The notes under the pieces were generated by a model. The model made no database searches. It saw only the letters and a program-made list of their open reading frames with translations, and had not been told where the DNA came from. Both the position numbers and the translations under genes were made by a program. A stretch of 64,000 nt of DNA from JAQVEB01 sp028698105 (GTDB lineage: Bacteria; Bacteroidota; Bacteroidia; Bacteroidales; Dysgonomonadaceae), in NCBI GenBank assembly GCA_964293155.1, contig CAXYYA010000007.1, positions 31,721 through 95,720 on the forward strand, written 5' to 3'. How positions within the stretch are numbered: the first letter of the stretch is position 1; every line of letters starts with the position of its first letter. Positions 51,219 through 60,298 of the stretch are shown here, in pieces.

Positions 51219-52328
51219 ATGCGAAAGTTTCTGGCTATAGTTTCAACTTGTATTGTTGCATTGTTTTTATTTTCCTGCGCGGAAAACAATAACGCAACAT
51301 TTAAAGGAGAAATTGCAAACCTGGACGTCCCCTATATTCTCGCTTCACATCTTTCGGCCGATACATTGGCTATTGACACCATCAAAACCAAAACCGGGAA
51401 ATTTAAGTACACCGCAAACGTAGATACGCTAACCGCTTTCACCTTTTATTTCAACGACTTCAATTCATCGGCAGTGGCTTTTGCCGATAAAAATCAGAAA
51501 ATCGTGATCGAAGGCGATGCACACCTGCCCGACCTTATTCAGATAACCGGAAACGAGATCAACAACGATCTATCCAATTTTAAAACGGAAAATGAGCCTT
51601 TGCTCAAAGAGCGCGCCGAATTGTTTAACAACATCAAGCTGGACGCGCAAAACAATACCAATAACGGCATGCTGGCCGAAAACGACAAAATTGCCCGCAT
51701 AAATTCGCTAAACCACGATTTGATACAGAAAGCGGAAGATTACATCAAAAAAAATCCTGCGAAAATCGCCAGTGTCATCTTAATTAACGATTTCTTTAAG
51801 ACTTCGGAAAACCCGCAGGCGTTGGAGCGTGTGCTGAGTTACCTCGACGGCGATGCAGCGGAAACTTCGCTCAAAGCGCAACTCACAGCCTACAGCAATC
51901 GCCTGAAACTATCGGCCGAAGGCGCCGGAATGCCTTATTTTAGATTGATTGACACAAAAAAGGACACCCTCACCTCGAATGATTTTAAGGGAAAATATCT
52001 TGTGTTGTCTTTTTTATCGGCTACCGGCGAAGAGTCGCGTCAGGACGTGAAGACACTCAAAAAAGTTTATGCGCAACTGAACAAAGACTCTGTGAAATTC
52101 ATTTCCGTTTACATTGATTCCGATATCTATCCCATTACCACCATCGAAAACGATTCGATACCGTGGGCTGCGGTGCCCGAAAAGAAAAGCTGGGCATCGG
52201 ATATCGTCAGCGCTTACAACATCCGTTATGTTCCGTACAACATTCTTATCTCTCCAAACAGTATCATCGGCAACAGAAACATACCTGCTCAGGAAATCGA
52301 ACAAATGATAAAAAACAACACCAAATAA
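51219..52328 (+). CDS. Thioredoxin-fold lipoprotein without CXXC (369 aa)
   Basis: The start is taken at ATG 51219 (MRKFLAIVSTCIVALFLFSCAEN, lipobox Cys near residue 20); a GTG at 51210 is an alternative. An N-terminal DUF4369-like beta domain (about 25-125) includes 'FKGEIANLDVPYILASHLSADTLAIDTIKTKTGKFKY'. A TlpA/AhpC-like thioredoxin fold follows (about 230-369), with 'FKGKYLVLSFLSATGEESRQDVKTLKKVYAQL'. The usual CXXC site is replaced by SATGEES, so thiol chemistry there is lost. It may bind a ligand or partner instead. Separated from yifB by only 34 bases. Confidence 0.82.
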   Translation: MRKFLAIVSTCIVALFLFSCAENNNATFKGEIANLDVPYILASHLSADTLAIDTIKTKTGKFKYTANVDTLTAFTFYFNDFNSSAVAFADKNQKIVIEGDAHLPDLIQITGNEINNDLSNFKTENEPLLKERAELFNNIKLDAQNNTNNGMLAENDKIARINSLNHDLIQKAEDYIKKNPAKIASVILINDFFKTSENPQALERVLSYLDGDAAETSLKAQLTAYSNRLKLSAEGAGMPYFRLIDTKKDTLTSNDFKGKYLVLSFLSATGEESRQDVKTLKKVYAQLNKDSVKFISVYIDSDIYPITTIENDSIPWAAVPEKKSWASDIVSAYNIRYVPYNILISPNSIIGNRNIPAQEIEQMIKNNTK

Positions 52329-52362
52329 TACGCCAGACCGCGGAAAAAAGGAGGCTAAAACC

Positions 52363-53901
52363 ATGTTAGTTAAAGTATATGGCGCAGCCGTTCAAGGTAT
52401 CAGTGCCACACTCATCACCATTGAAGTAAATTGTACCCAGGGTATAAAATTTTTGCTTGTGGGACTGCCCGATGCGTCGGTAAAAGAAAGCCACGAACGC
52501 ATTGTTTCGGCCGTACAGGTTAATGGCTTCAAATTCCCTCGGCAACAGATCGTCATTAACATGTCGCCCGCCGATATCCGTAAAGAAGGTTCGGCTTATG
52601 ATTTGCCGTTGGCGATCGGTATTTTAGGTGCTTCCGATGCGATACAAACCAAAAAATTCGAAGATTACGTTATGATGGGCGAGCTGTCGCTCGACGGAAG
52701 CATTTTGCCCATAAAAGGAGCGCTTCCCATCGCCATCATGGCAAAGGAAGCCGGTTTCAAAGGGTTTATCCTTCCTTCGGAAAACGCAAAGGAAGCGGCG
52801 GTTGTTGACGGATTGGAGGTGTACGGCGTAGAGAACATTCGCGAAGTGGTTGGCTTCATCAACGGCGAGCGGACGCTGGAATCTACGAAAGTTGATATTT
52901 ATCAGGAATTTCTGCAGAACCAGTCGGCTTTCGAATTCGATTTTTCCGACGTGAAAGGGCAGGAAAACGTGAAACGCGCCTTGGAAGTGGCTGCTGCCGG
53001 GGGGCATAATATCATTATGATCGGGCCTCCCGGAGCGGGAAAATCCATGATGGCCAAACGCATGCCATCCATTCTGCCGCCGTTCACACTCGACGAAGCG
53101 CTGGAGACGACGAAAATACACAGTGTGGCCGGAAAATTAGACGGCGGCACATCGTTAATGTCTCGTCGCCCGTTCCGGTCGCCACATCACACTATCAGTG
53201 ACGTAGCCATGGTGGGCGGCGGAGCATATCCACAACCGGGCGAGATCAGCCTGGCGCACAACGGCGTGCTCTTTCTCGATGAACTACCGGAATTTAACCG
53301 CACGGTATTGGAAGTCATGCGCCAACCGTTGGAAGACCGCAAAATTATGATATCGCGTGCGAAATTTTCGGTGGAATATCCCGCCAGTTTTATGCTGGTT
53401 TCTGCCATGAACCCGTGTCCGTGCGGCTACTACAACCATCCCGAGAAAGCGTGCGTGTGTCCGCCGGGCGCCGTGCAAAAGTACCTGAACAAAATCTCCG
53501 GGCCGTTGCTCGATCGCATTGACATACACATTGAAATTGTTCCCGTACCGTTCGAAAAAATATCGGACCGAACACCCGCGGAACACAGCAACCTCATACG
53601 CGAACGCGTACTGAAAGCCCGTAAAATCCAGGAAGAGCGGTTCAGGAATATCGAGGGGATTTATAGTAACGCGCAAATGACCAGCAAGTTGCTCCATAAA
53701 TTTGCCGAACCCGACGAAGCCGGGCTAAAACTCCTGAAAACCGCGATGGAAAGGCTCAATTTATCGGCTCGCGCTTACGATCGTATCCTGAAAGTTTCGC
53801 GCACTATCGCCGATCTGGATAATTCGGAAAAAGTGTTGCCGTCGCATTTGGCGGAAGCCATTAATTACCGGAATTTAGACCGGGAAACGTGGGCGGGATA
53901 A
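52363..53901 (+). CDS. yifB: YifB/ComM-type Mg-chelatase-like AAA+ ATPase
   Basis: A 512-residue protein of the ComM family. The N-terminal Lon-like fold ('FLLVGLPDASVKESHERIVSAVQVNGFKFPRQQIVINMSPADIRKEGSAYDLPLAIGIL') precedes the AAA+ core. Walker A is 'IIMIGPPGAGKSMMAKRMPSILPPF'; Walker B is 'HNGVLFLDELPEFN'. The zinc-loop-like cluster 'MNPCPCGYYNHPEKACVCPPGAVQKYLNKISGPLLDRIDIHIEI' is present and the C-terminal domain is complete. ComM acts as a hexameric helicase that extends branch migration in natural transformation. Whether this organism is competent cannot be judged here. Confidence 0.95.
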   Translation: MLVKVYGAAVQGISATLITIEVNCTQGIKFLLVGLPDASVKESHERIVSAVQVNGFKFPRQQIVINMSPADIRKEGSAYDLPLAIGILGASDAIQTKKFEDYVMMGELSLDGSILPIKGALPIAIMAKEAGFKGFILPSENAKEAAVVDGLEVYGVENIREVVGFINGERTLESTKVDIYQEFLQNQSAFEFDFSDVKGQENVKRALEVAAAGGHNIIMIGPPGAGKSMMAKRMPSILPPFTLDEALETTKIHSVAGKLDGGTSLMSRRPFRSPHHTISDVAMVGGGAYPQPGEISLAHNGVLFLDELPEFNRTVLEVMRQPLEDRKIMISRAKFSVEYPASFMLVSAMNPCPCGYYNHPEKACVCPPGAVQKYLNKISGPLLDRIDIHIEIVPVPFEKISDRTPAEHSNLIRERVLKARKIQEERFRNIEGIYSNAQMTSKLLHKFAEPDEAGLKLLKTAMERLNLSARAYDRILKVSRTIADLDNSEKVLPSHLAEAINYRNLDRETWAG

Positions 53902-53937
53902 AAATATATCTCAAAATACCTTTTTATATATCTTCCG

Positions 53938-55635
53938 ATGATAAACCGTAAACAACTACTATTAAGCTTACTACCTGCAACCATAGGGAGTATCCTTCAC
54001 GCAGAGTCTCAGACAGGGAAAAATCAAATCGTTGAGAATCGTCCTAATATACTGTGGATATCAACAGAAGATTTAAGTCCGCATTTAGGATGTTATGGCG
54101 ATGAGTTAGCCGAAACGCCAAATATAGACAAACTGGCAGCGCAAGGAATTCGATATACGAATGTGTTTACAACTGCGGCGATAAGCGCTCCGTGCAGAGC
54201 AGGAATCATAACGGGAATGTACCAAACGTCAATCGGGTGCATGCACATGCGAACTACGAGTTACCGTCGCTCCGTTGAAAATCCCGTGGAGTTCACAGCA
54301 GTCCCTCCCCATTATGTAAAAGCGTTTACCGAATATTTAAGAGCCAACGGATATTATTGCACAAACAACAGCAAAACCGATTATCAATTTGCTAAAGACC
54401 CTGTACCGGAAAGCATCTGGGATGAATGCAACAGAAATGCTCACTATAAAAACCGTCCCGATAAAAATCAGCCTTTTTTTGCAGTTTTCAATTATACAGG
54501 AACACATGAAAGTCAGAATTGGGATATTTCGGATGTAAAAACTGATCCCAAAAAAGTTAAAGTTCCTCCATATTATCCGGATACTGAAATCGTCCGGCGT
54601 AATCTCGCTAAAATGTACGATAATATTGCCGTGCTCGATTCGGTTGTAGCCGGACTCCTAAACGAGCTTGAGAAAGAAGGATTGGCGGATAACACGATTG
54701 TTTTTTTCTGGGGAGATCATGGTGACGGACTTCCGCGGGCAAAAAGATGGTTATATGATTCAGGATTGAATATTCCGTTAATTATCCGTTTTCCCGATAA
54801 ACGAAAAGCCGGTTCAGTCAACAACGACTTGATATCATCGGTAGATTTTGGGCCGACGGTTCTTTCACTCAGTGGCGTGCCGATTCCCGTTCACATGCAG
54901 GGCCATCCGTTTCTTGGCTCTCAGGCCGACGAACCGAGAGAATACGTTTTTGCAGCACGAGACAGGGTGGATGAATCATACGATATGATCCGCTCGGTTC
55001 GAAGTAAAGATTATTTGTATATCCAGAATTATTATCCAAACGAGCCGTTTCATATTTGGGTACCTTATCTGAACCGGATGCCGATCATGCAGGAAGTAAT
55101 GCGTCTCGATGCGGAAGGGAAATTAAATGCAAATCAAAAAAAATGGATGGCTGACCGTCGCCCACCGGAGGAATTGTATGACGTAAAGGCCGACCCTTTT
55201 CAGTTGAATAATCTTGCAGAGAATCCGAAATACAAAAAAGTGCTCGACGAAATGCGCGATCGACAAAAACAGTGGCGGGAAGAAACCAACGATATGGGTC
55301 ATTTAAACGAATCGGAAATGATCGAGCAGATGTGGCCCGGAGGGAAACAGCCGACGACGGACAAGCCTTATTTTATTGTGAATTCAAAAGAAGATCGTGG
55401 ATCAAAAAACTATCAGGAAGGCGGGACATATTCATCCCCAGTGACTTTATCGTTTTACTGTCCAACTCAAGGCTCATCCATTGTTTATACAACCGAAGAA
55501 AGTGATAAACCGAAATGGAAATTATACAACGGAAGTATAAAACTACCAAAAGGCACGCATACGATCAGGGTGAAAGCCGTCAGGTATGGGTATAAATCAA
55601 GTGAAAAAGAGATCGGAAAATTTACGATCTTGTGA
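53938..55635 (+). CDS. Ser-type sulfatase with C-terminal beta domain (565 aa)
   Basis: Signal peptide at the N-terminus. The sulfatase core begins 'RPNILWISTEDLSPHLGCYGDELAETPNIDKLAAQGIRYTN'. The residue to become formylglycine is Ser in 'AISAPCRAGIITGMYQ' (S-x-P-x-R), so it depends on the radical-SAM anaerobic maturase (not in the window). 'VFFWGDHGDGLPRAKRWLYDSGLNIPLIIRFP' provides the second metal/substrate motif. The last 80 residues ('YSSPVTLSFYCPTQGSSIVYTTEESDKPKW') resemble a chitobiase/hexosaminidase C-terminal domain and could bind glycan. Likely periplasmic removal of sulfate from glycans. Confidence 0.92.
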   Translation: MINRKQLLLSLLPATIGSILHAESQTGKNQIVENRPNILWISTEDLSPHLGCYGDELAETPNIDKLAAQGIRYTNVFTTAAISAPCRAGIITGMYQTSIGCMHMRTTSYRRSVENPVEFTAVPPHYVKAFTEYLRANGYYCTNNSKTDYQFAKDPVPESIWDECNRNAHYKNRPDKNQPFFAVFNYTGTHESQNWDISDVKTDPKKVKVPPYYPDTEIVRRNLAKMYDNIAVLDSVVAGLLNELEKEGLADNTIVFFWGDHGDGLPRAKRWLYDSGLNIPLIIRFPDKRKAGSVNNDLISSVDFGPTVLSLSGVPIPVHMQGHPFLGSQADEPREYVFAARDRVDESYDMIRSVRSKDYLYIQNYYPNEPFHIWVPYLNRMPIMQEVMRLDAEGKLNANQKKWMADRRPPEELYDVKADPFQLNNLAENPKYKKVLDEMRDRQKQWREETNDMGHLNESEMIEQMWPGGKQPTTDKPYFIVNSKEDRGSKNYQEGGTYSSPVTLSFYCPTQGSSIVYTTEESDKPKWKLYNGSIKLPKGTHTIRVKAVRYGYKSSEKEIGKFTIL

Positions 55636-55674
55636 TGGTTGTTGAAAAGGGAGGATTTATGGTTTGACTAAACT

Positions 55675-56343
55675 TCATCTTTTCTCAAAATGATGATCAT
55701 CATAGTATTTCGAGAAAGTATGCCCCCAACGGAAACCCCGTTTGCGGAATTCTTCCACGATAAAATGACCCGGATAAAATGTTCCGTTCACCGTGGTGTC
55801 CAAAACCGCTCCCGCAGGTTCATTCGGCTTTTTCAGGCGCTTGTAGCGCACCGGGTTAAACCGGGGGTTAATATCTATGGCCATGCCGCGCGCGTGTTTG
55901 GAGTATGCCAGGTTGCGGTAGCAAAAACTGTAGGTGTTGTTATCGGCCATGGATAGACTATCATTCCACTCGTACCGGACAACCGGAACCACTTTTTCCA
56001 CCACAAAACCGGAATCAAGCATCATGTGAAAAACATCCTGAACATCTTTCGCAATCTTTTTATTCGAAAGAATTTGCCCTTTATGAATTTTGCCATCGGT
56101 GGATAAGTAGAGAACATCAAAAAGGGCCAACTCATCAATGATCTTTTGCGGCGCTTTGGTTCCGGCGACGGCTTCGTCGAACGTGAAATCAGCATCTACG
56201 ATGGTATCCTTTTGCGTTGATACATCGGGCACGATCGTATCAGTTCGCAGCGGTTCAGCCGATTTTTGCTTTCTATTTTCCGAACAAGAAAACAAGAAAA
56301 TCAACACGAAAAGAAATATGGCGAGAAGAAAAAAGCGTTTCAT
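55675..56343 (-). CDS. M15-family peptidase lipoprotein (D,D- or L,D-peptidase-like, 222 aa)
   Basis: Lipoprotein signal 'LFVLIFLFSCSENRKQ' (Cys near residue 20). The C-terminal half is an M15-type zinc peptidase domain: 'YRNLAYSKHARGMAIDINPRFNP' gives His and Asp ligands, and the final 'SKYYDDHHFEKR' gives the last His. Such enzymes trim peptidoglycan stem peptides. The spacer at residues 21-75 is low-complexity and acidic, typical for a linker. Opposite strand to the two sulfatase genes; no operon partner seen. Confidence 0.88.
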   Translation of the reverse strand: MKRFFLLAIFLFVLIFLFSCSENRKQKSAEPLRTDTIVPDVSTQKDTIVDADFTFDEAVAGTKAPQKIIDELALFDVLYLSTDGKIHKGQILSNKKIAKDVQDVFHMMLDSGFVVEKVVPVVRYEWNDSLSMADNNTYSFCYRNLAYSKHARGMAIDINPRFNPVRYKRLKKPNEPAGAVLDTTVNGTFYPGHFIVEEFRKRGFRWGHTFSKYYDDHHFEKR

Positions 56344-56462
56344 TTCTGTTATTTCGACAAAAATAATGATTTTTCAGCGAAAGACTTCAAATGGGATTTT
56401 AATTTTCGTTTATGAGGTTATACTTATTTTGTGTATTTTTGAACAAAATCTACAAAAACACA

Positions 56463-56702
56463 GTGAACGATAGACAACATCATATTGCTGACTTTGAGCA
56501 GGTATATATTAATTACTACTCAAGAATGAAGCGTTTTGCCCAGGAATACGTTATTCGCGAGGATATGCTTTTGGGATATACAGGCTCTATAACAACGTCT
56601 TACCGAAACGGCAGGTTGACCATTACACCGCCTGTTTTAACCATTGATGATTATCCTTCGCAACACGCGTGGGTGTATAAAATTTCAAATTTCAAGGAAT
56701 AA
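56463..56702 (+). pseudogene. Chimeric remnant: ECF sigma start joined to an unrelated 3' end
   Basis: From the GTG at 56463 the frame reads VNDRQHHIADFEQVYINYYS and continues 'RMKRFAQEYVIREDM', which looks like the first 35 residues of a Bacteroidota ECF sigma-70 factor (region 2.1/2.2). The expected DAE-NIVQDVF follow-up is missing. It turns at once into 'LLGYTGSITTSYRNGRLTITPPVLTIDDYPSQHAW', with no sigma features. The frame is open to 56702 and lies 5 bases before the GH141-like gene. The simplest reading is a deletion joining two genes. Confidence 0.5.
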
Positions 56703-56707
56703 CCGGC

Positions 56708-58804
56708 ATGAAAAAATATCTTCTCTTATCTTTTTTCTTTCTCTTCGGAGTGCACCTTTTTTCGTCTCCTTTTTATGTATCACCGTCCGGTGACAATAAC
56801 AATACGGGAACTCGTGAAAAGCCTTTCGCTACCATTCCCGGCGCGTTGAAACAGATCAGTGCGCTCCGAAACAACGGACAATTAACCGGAAATGTGGAAT
56901 TGATCGTCCAAAAAGGCGAATACCGACTTTCGCAACCCATCCTTTTCACGCCTGAGTTGTGGGACGGAAAAGACACCTTGTTTATCAAAGGCGAAGGCGA
57001 AATGCCGATCGTCAAAGGAAGCATCGGTCTTGGAAAATTACAAAAAGTGGCCGATAATCTGTGGAAAATCAACATCCCTCAGGCAAACGAATACGGTTAC
57101 AATAATATTCAACAACTATTTGTGAACGGGAAACGCGCGGTTCGCGCCCGTACGCCCAATGTCGGGGAAATGTTCAAAACCGGAAAAGTGGAAGAAATTG
57201 CCGTTGATTCTACGAGCAGATTTGCGTTACAAAAACTCCATCTAACGGGTGAGCAATTCAATTCGGTGAAAGAACTGCGATCATCTGTCTATGGCACTGT
57301 TATTTCAATCCATCATGCATGGGACAGGACAAAAGACGTCATACAGGATATTTCGTTAAAGGACTCGGCACTATACATTGCCAATCACCTCATGCCGCCG
57401 TGGAACAAACTGGATAATTCATCGCAATTCTATTTTGAAAACGCCAGGCAGTTCCTTGATGCTCCCGGAGAATGGTTTTTGGATACCGATGGCGTTTTGT
57501 ATTACATTCCTCGTTCGGGAGAAGATGAGCTATCGGCCGAGGTCGAAATCCCTGTTCTGGATAAACTCGTAATTATTCAAGGAACCGAATCACAGAAAGT
57601 CAAAAATGTTGTTTTCGTAAACATTTCTTTTCAACACACACGTCATCTGACACCTGTGCAGGGCGAAGAACCAAGCCAGGCTGCATCTTTATATTCAGCT
57701 TCAATGGAACTAAATTATGCCGATAACATCGTTTTCAACCGGTGCGAAATTGCCAACGTCAGTAACTACGGCATCTGGTACAAAGAAGGATGCAGTTTTG
57801 GTAAAATAACGCATTGCTACATCCACGATTTGGGAATGGGCGGCATAAAAATAGGCAACACAGCCCGTCCTGAAAACGATCAGGCCGTTACCAACCATAT
57901 TTTCGTAGATAACAACATCATTCAATCGGGTGGATTTGAAATCCCTACAGGCGTGGGAGTAATTATTTTTCACGCGAGCGACAATACTGTTTCGCACAAC
58001 GATATCGGCGACTTTCGCTACTCGGGCGTTTCCGTTGGTTGGGTGTGGGGATATACGCCCAGCGTGGCTAAAAGAAATAAAATTGTTTACAACCGCATTC
58101 ATCACCTGGGTTGGGGAGAGTTAAGCGATATGGGCGGAGTTTACACATTGGGATTATCGGAAGGAACCGTAGTGAGCAACAACGTAATACACGATATTTA
58201 CTCGTACGGCTACGGCGGCTGGGGCTTGTACACGGATGAAGGCTCTACCGGGATCGTGATGGAAAATAATCTGGTGTATAACTGCAAAAGCTCCGGTTTT
58301 CATCAGCATTACGGAGAGGATAACATCATCAGAAACAATATTTTTGCTTTCAACCTGATCTCCCAATTGCAGGCCACGCGCATTGAACCGCACAACTCTT
58401 TTACGTTCACCAACAACATCATTTATTTCGATTCAGGATTCTTGCTCGGCAAAAGCAGCGGAGCCAACTGGCACAAGATCAACCTGAAAACCGATTACAA
58501 CTGCTATTGGGACACGCGCACCAAAGACATCCGGTTCGAAAATATGACGTTCAAGGAATGGCAGGCACAGGGAAAGGATACCCATTCGATCATCGCCGAT
58601 CCGGGGTTTGTGAATCCCAAACAATTCGATTTTAACTTCAAAAACAGTAAGACGATCCGAAAGATCGGCTTCAAGCCGTTCGATTACAGCAAAGCCGGTG
58701 TATATGGCGAAAAATTGTGGATGGAAAAGGCCAGACTCTCTCCCGAAATAATAAACGCTTACAATAAAACCGTAAATAAGCAAACAAAAGAGCTCGATTT
58801 GTAG
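56708..58804 (+). CDS. Secreted parallel beta-helix glycoside hydrolase, GH141-like (698 aa)
   Basis: Signal peptide 'KKYLLLSFFFLFGVHLFSS'. The mature protein begins 'PFYVSPSGDNNNTGTREKPFATIPGALKQI', the classic opening of secreted right-handed beta-helix proteins. Repeated coil units follow, such as 'YADNIVFNRCEIANVSNYGIWYKEGCSFGKITHCYIHDLGMGGIKIG' and 'ENNLVYNCKSSGFHQHYGEDNIIRNNIF'. The whole layout recalls GH141, whose founding Bacteroides enzyme is an alpha-L-fucosidase acting on pectin; other members act on xylan. Flanked by two sulfatase genes, so it probably helps trim a decorated plant or animal glycan. Confidence 0.82.
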   Translation: MKKYLLLSFFFLFGVHLFSSPFYVSPSGDNNNTGTREKPFATIPGALKQISALRNNGQLTGNVELIVQKGEYRLSQPILFTPELWDGKDTLFIKGEGEMPIVKGSIGLGKLQKVADNLWKINIPQANEYGYNNIQQLFVNGKRAVRARTPNVGEMFKTGKVEEIAVDSTSRFALQKLHLTGEQFNSVKELRSSVYGTVISIHHAWDRTKDVIQDISLKDSALYIANHLMPPWNKLDNSSQFYFENARQFLDAPGEWFLDTDGVLYYIPRSGEDELSAEVEIPVLDKLVIIQGTESQKVKNVVFVNISFQHTRHLTPVQGEEPSQAASLYSASMELNYADNIVFNRCEIANVSNYGIWYKEGCSFGKITHCYIHDLGMGGIKIGNTARPENDQAVTNHIFVDNNIIQSGGFEIPTGVGVIIFHASDNTVSHNDIGDFRYSGVSVGWVWGYTPSVAKRNKIVYNRIHHLGWGELSDMGGVYTLGLSEGTVVSNNVIHDIYSYGYGGWGLYTDEGSTGIVMENNLVYNCKSSGFHQHYGEDNIIRNNIFAFNLISQLQATRIEPHNSFTFTNNIIYFDSGFLLGKSSGANWHKINLKTDYNCYWDTRTKDIRFENMTFKEWQAQGKDTHSIIADPGFVNPKQFDFNFKNSKTIRKIGFKPFDYSKAGVYGEKLWMEKARLSPEIINAYNKTVNKQTKELDL

Positions 58805-58870
58805 GATTATATTTTGCACGATAAGCCGGAAAACTTTATTTTTGTATGGATTAAAAAAAGAACAAATTCC

Positions 58871-60298
58871 ATGAGAAAAATAATCTCCCTTCCTGTCCTG
58901 CTTCCGGTTTCATTGTTTTATGCAAACGCACAACCTTCGGGAAAACCGGCCGAAACAAAACCCAACATCGTCTTCATCCTTGCCGATGATCTCGGTTACG
59001 GCGACCTGAGTTGTTTTGGCCAGGAGAAGTTTGAAACGCCCAACATTGACCGCCTGGCGCTCAATGGGATGCGTTGCACGCATACCTATACGGGAACAAC
59101 CGTGAGCGCTCCTTCAAGGGCAAGTTTACTCACCGGCCTGCACACGGGGCATACGCCCATTCGCGGAAATATGGAAGTCAAACCCGAAGGGCAATTTCCC
59201 TTGCCGAGCGGGCAAAACACCATTTTCAAGCTTTTCAAAGAAGCCGGTTACAGTACGGGCGCGTTTGGAAAATGGGGCTTGGGACAACCGGGTTCCACGG
59301 GCGACCCGAACAATCAATTCGTAGATGAATTTTACGGATATAACTGTCAGCTGCTGGCGCACAACTATTATCCCGACCACTTGTGGCACAACCAAACACG
59401 GGTAAATTTTCCCGATAATGCTGATGGAAAATTCGGCACATACGCGCAAGACCTGATCCAGGAACAAACGCTCAATTTCATCAAGAATAACAAAAACAAA
59501 CCGTTTTTCCTGTACGTTCCGTTGCTGCTCCCACATGCCGAACTTATCGTCCCCAACGATTCCATCTTTGAAAAATTTAAAGGAAAATTTCCCGAAAAGC
59601 CTTACGAAGGCACTGACTCAGGCCCGGCTTTCCGCAAAGGCGGTTACGCTTCGCAGGAATATCCGAAAGCGGCCTACGCAGCCATGGTAACGCGTCTCGA
59701 TATGTACGTGGGGCAAATTATTGATGAGCTCAAGCGACAGGGAGTTTACGATAATACGCTCATTATCTTTACCAGCGACAACGGCCCGCATGTGGAAGGC
59801 GGCAACGATCCCGATTTTTTCAACAGCAACGGCATTTATCGCGGGCATAAACGCGATTTGTACGACGGGGGAATTGGCACGCCGACCATTGTATCGTGGA
59901 AAAACCGGGTTCCGGCAGGAACACAAACGGATTATACGTTCGCTTTTTACGATTACCTGCCCACTTTTGCCGAATTGCTCGGAAAAGAACATCCCAAAGG
60001 GATAGATGGCATAAGCGTGTTGCCCACATTGTTGGGTAAGAACGGACAAAAGAAGCACGATTTTTTCTATTTCGAATTTCAGGAATTGGGAGGACGGCAA
60101 GCCGTATTGGAAGGAAGCTGGAAGTTGCTGCATCTCGATATTCGCAACAATCCGTATTATGAGTTGTATAATATCGCTTCCGACCCTTCGGAAAAACACA
60201 ACGTCATTGATCTTTACCCCGAAAAAGCGGCGCATCTGAAAAAAATCATGCAGTGCGCCCGCACGGAAGATCCGAATTGGCGGTTGTTCAAGAATTAA
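58871..60298 (+). CDS. Ser-type arylsulfatase A-like enzyme (475 aa)
   Basis: The start is taken at 58871 (MRKIISLPVLLPVSLFYANAQ, a signal peptide); a TTG at 58814 is less likely. Core motifs: 'KPNIVFILADDLGYGDLSCFGQEKFETPNIDRLALNGMRCTHTYTG', Ser-type modification site 'TTVSAPSRASLLTGLHTGH' and 'IIFTSDNGPHVEGGNDPDFFNSNGIYRGHKRDLYDGGIGTPTIVSWK'. It belongs to the branch close to arylsulfatase A. The gene follows the GH141-like gene by 66 bases on the same strand. The stop codon overlaps the 3' end of dnaX (opposite strand) by 4 bases. Confidence 0.93.
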   Translation: MRKIISLPVLLPVSLFYANAQPSGKPAETKPNIVFILADDLGYGDLSCFGQEKFETPNIDRLALNGMRCTHTYTGTTVSAPSRASLLTGLHTGHTPIRGNMEVKPEGQFPLPSGQNTIFKLFKEAGYSTGAFGKWGLGQPGSTGDPNNQFVDEFYGYNCQLLAHNYYPDHLWHNQTRVNFPDNADGKFGTYAQDLIQEQTLNFIKNNKNKPFFLYVPLLLPHAELIVPNDSIFEKFKGKFPEKPYEGTDSGPAFRKGGYASQEYPKAAYAAMVTRLDMYVGQIIDELKRQGVYDNTLIIFTSDNGPHVEGGNDPDFFNSNGIYRGHKRDLYDGGIGTPTIVSWKNRVPAGTQTDYTFAFYDYLPTFAELLGKEHPKGIDGISVLPTLLGKNGQKKHDFFYFEFQELGGRQAVLEGSWKLLHLDIRNNPYYELYNIASDPSEKHNVIDLYPEKAAHLKKIMQCARTEDPNWRLFKN

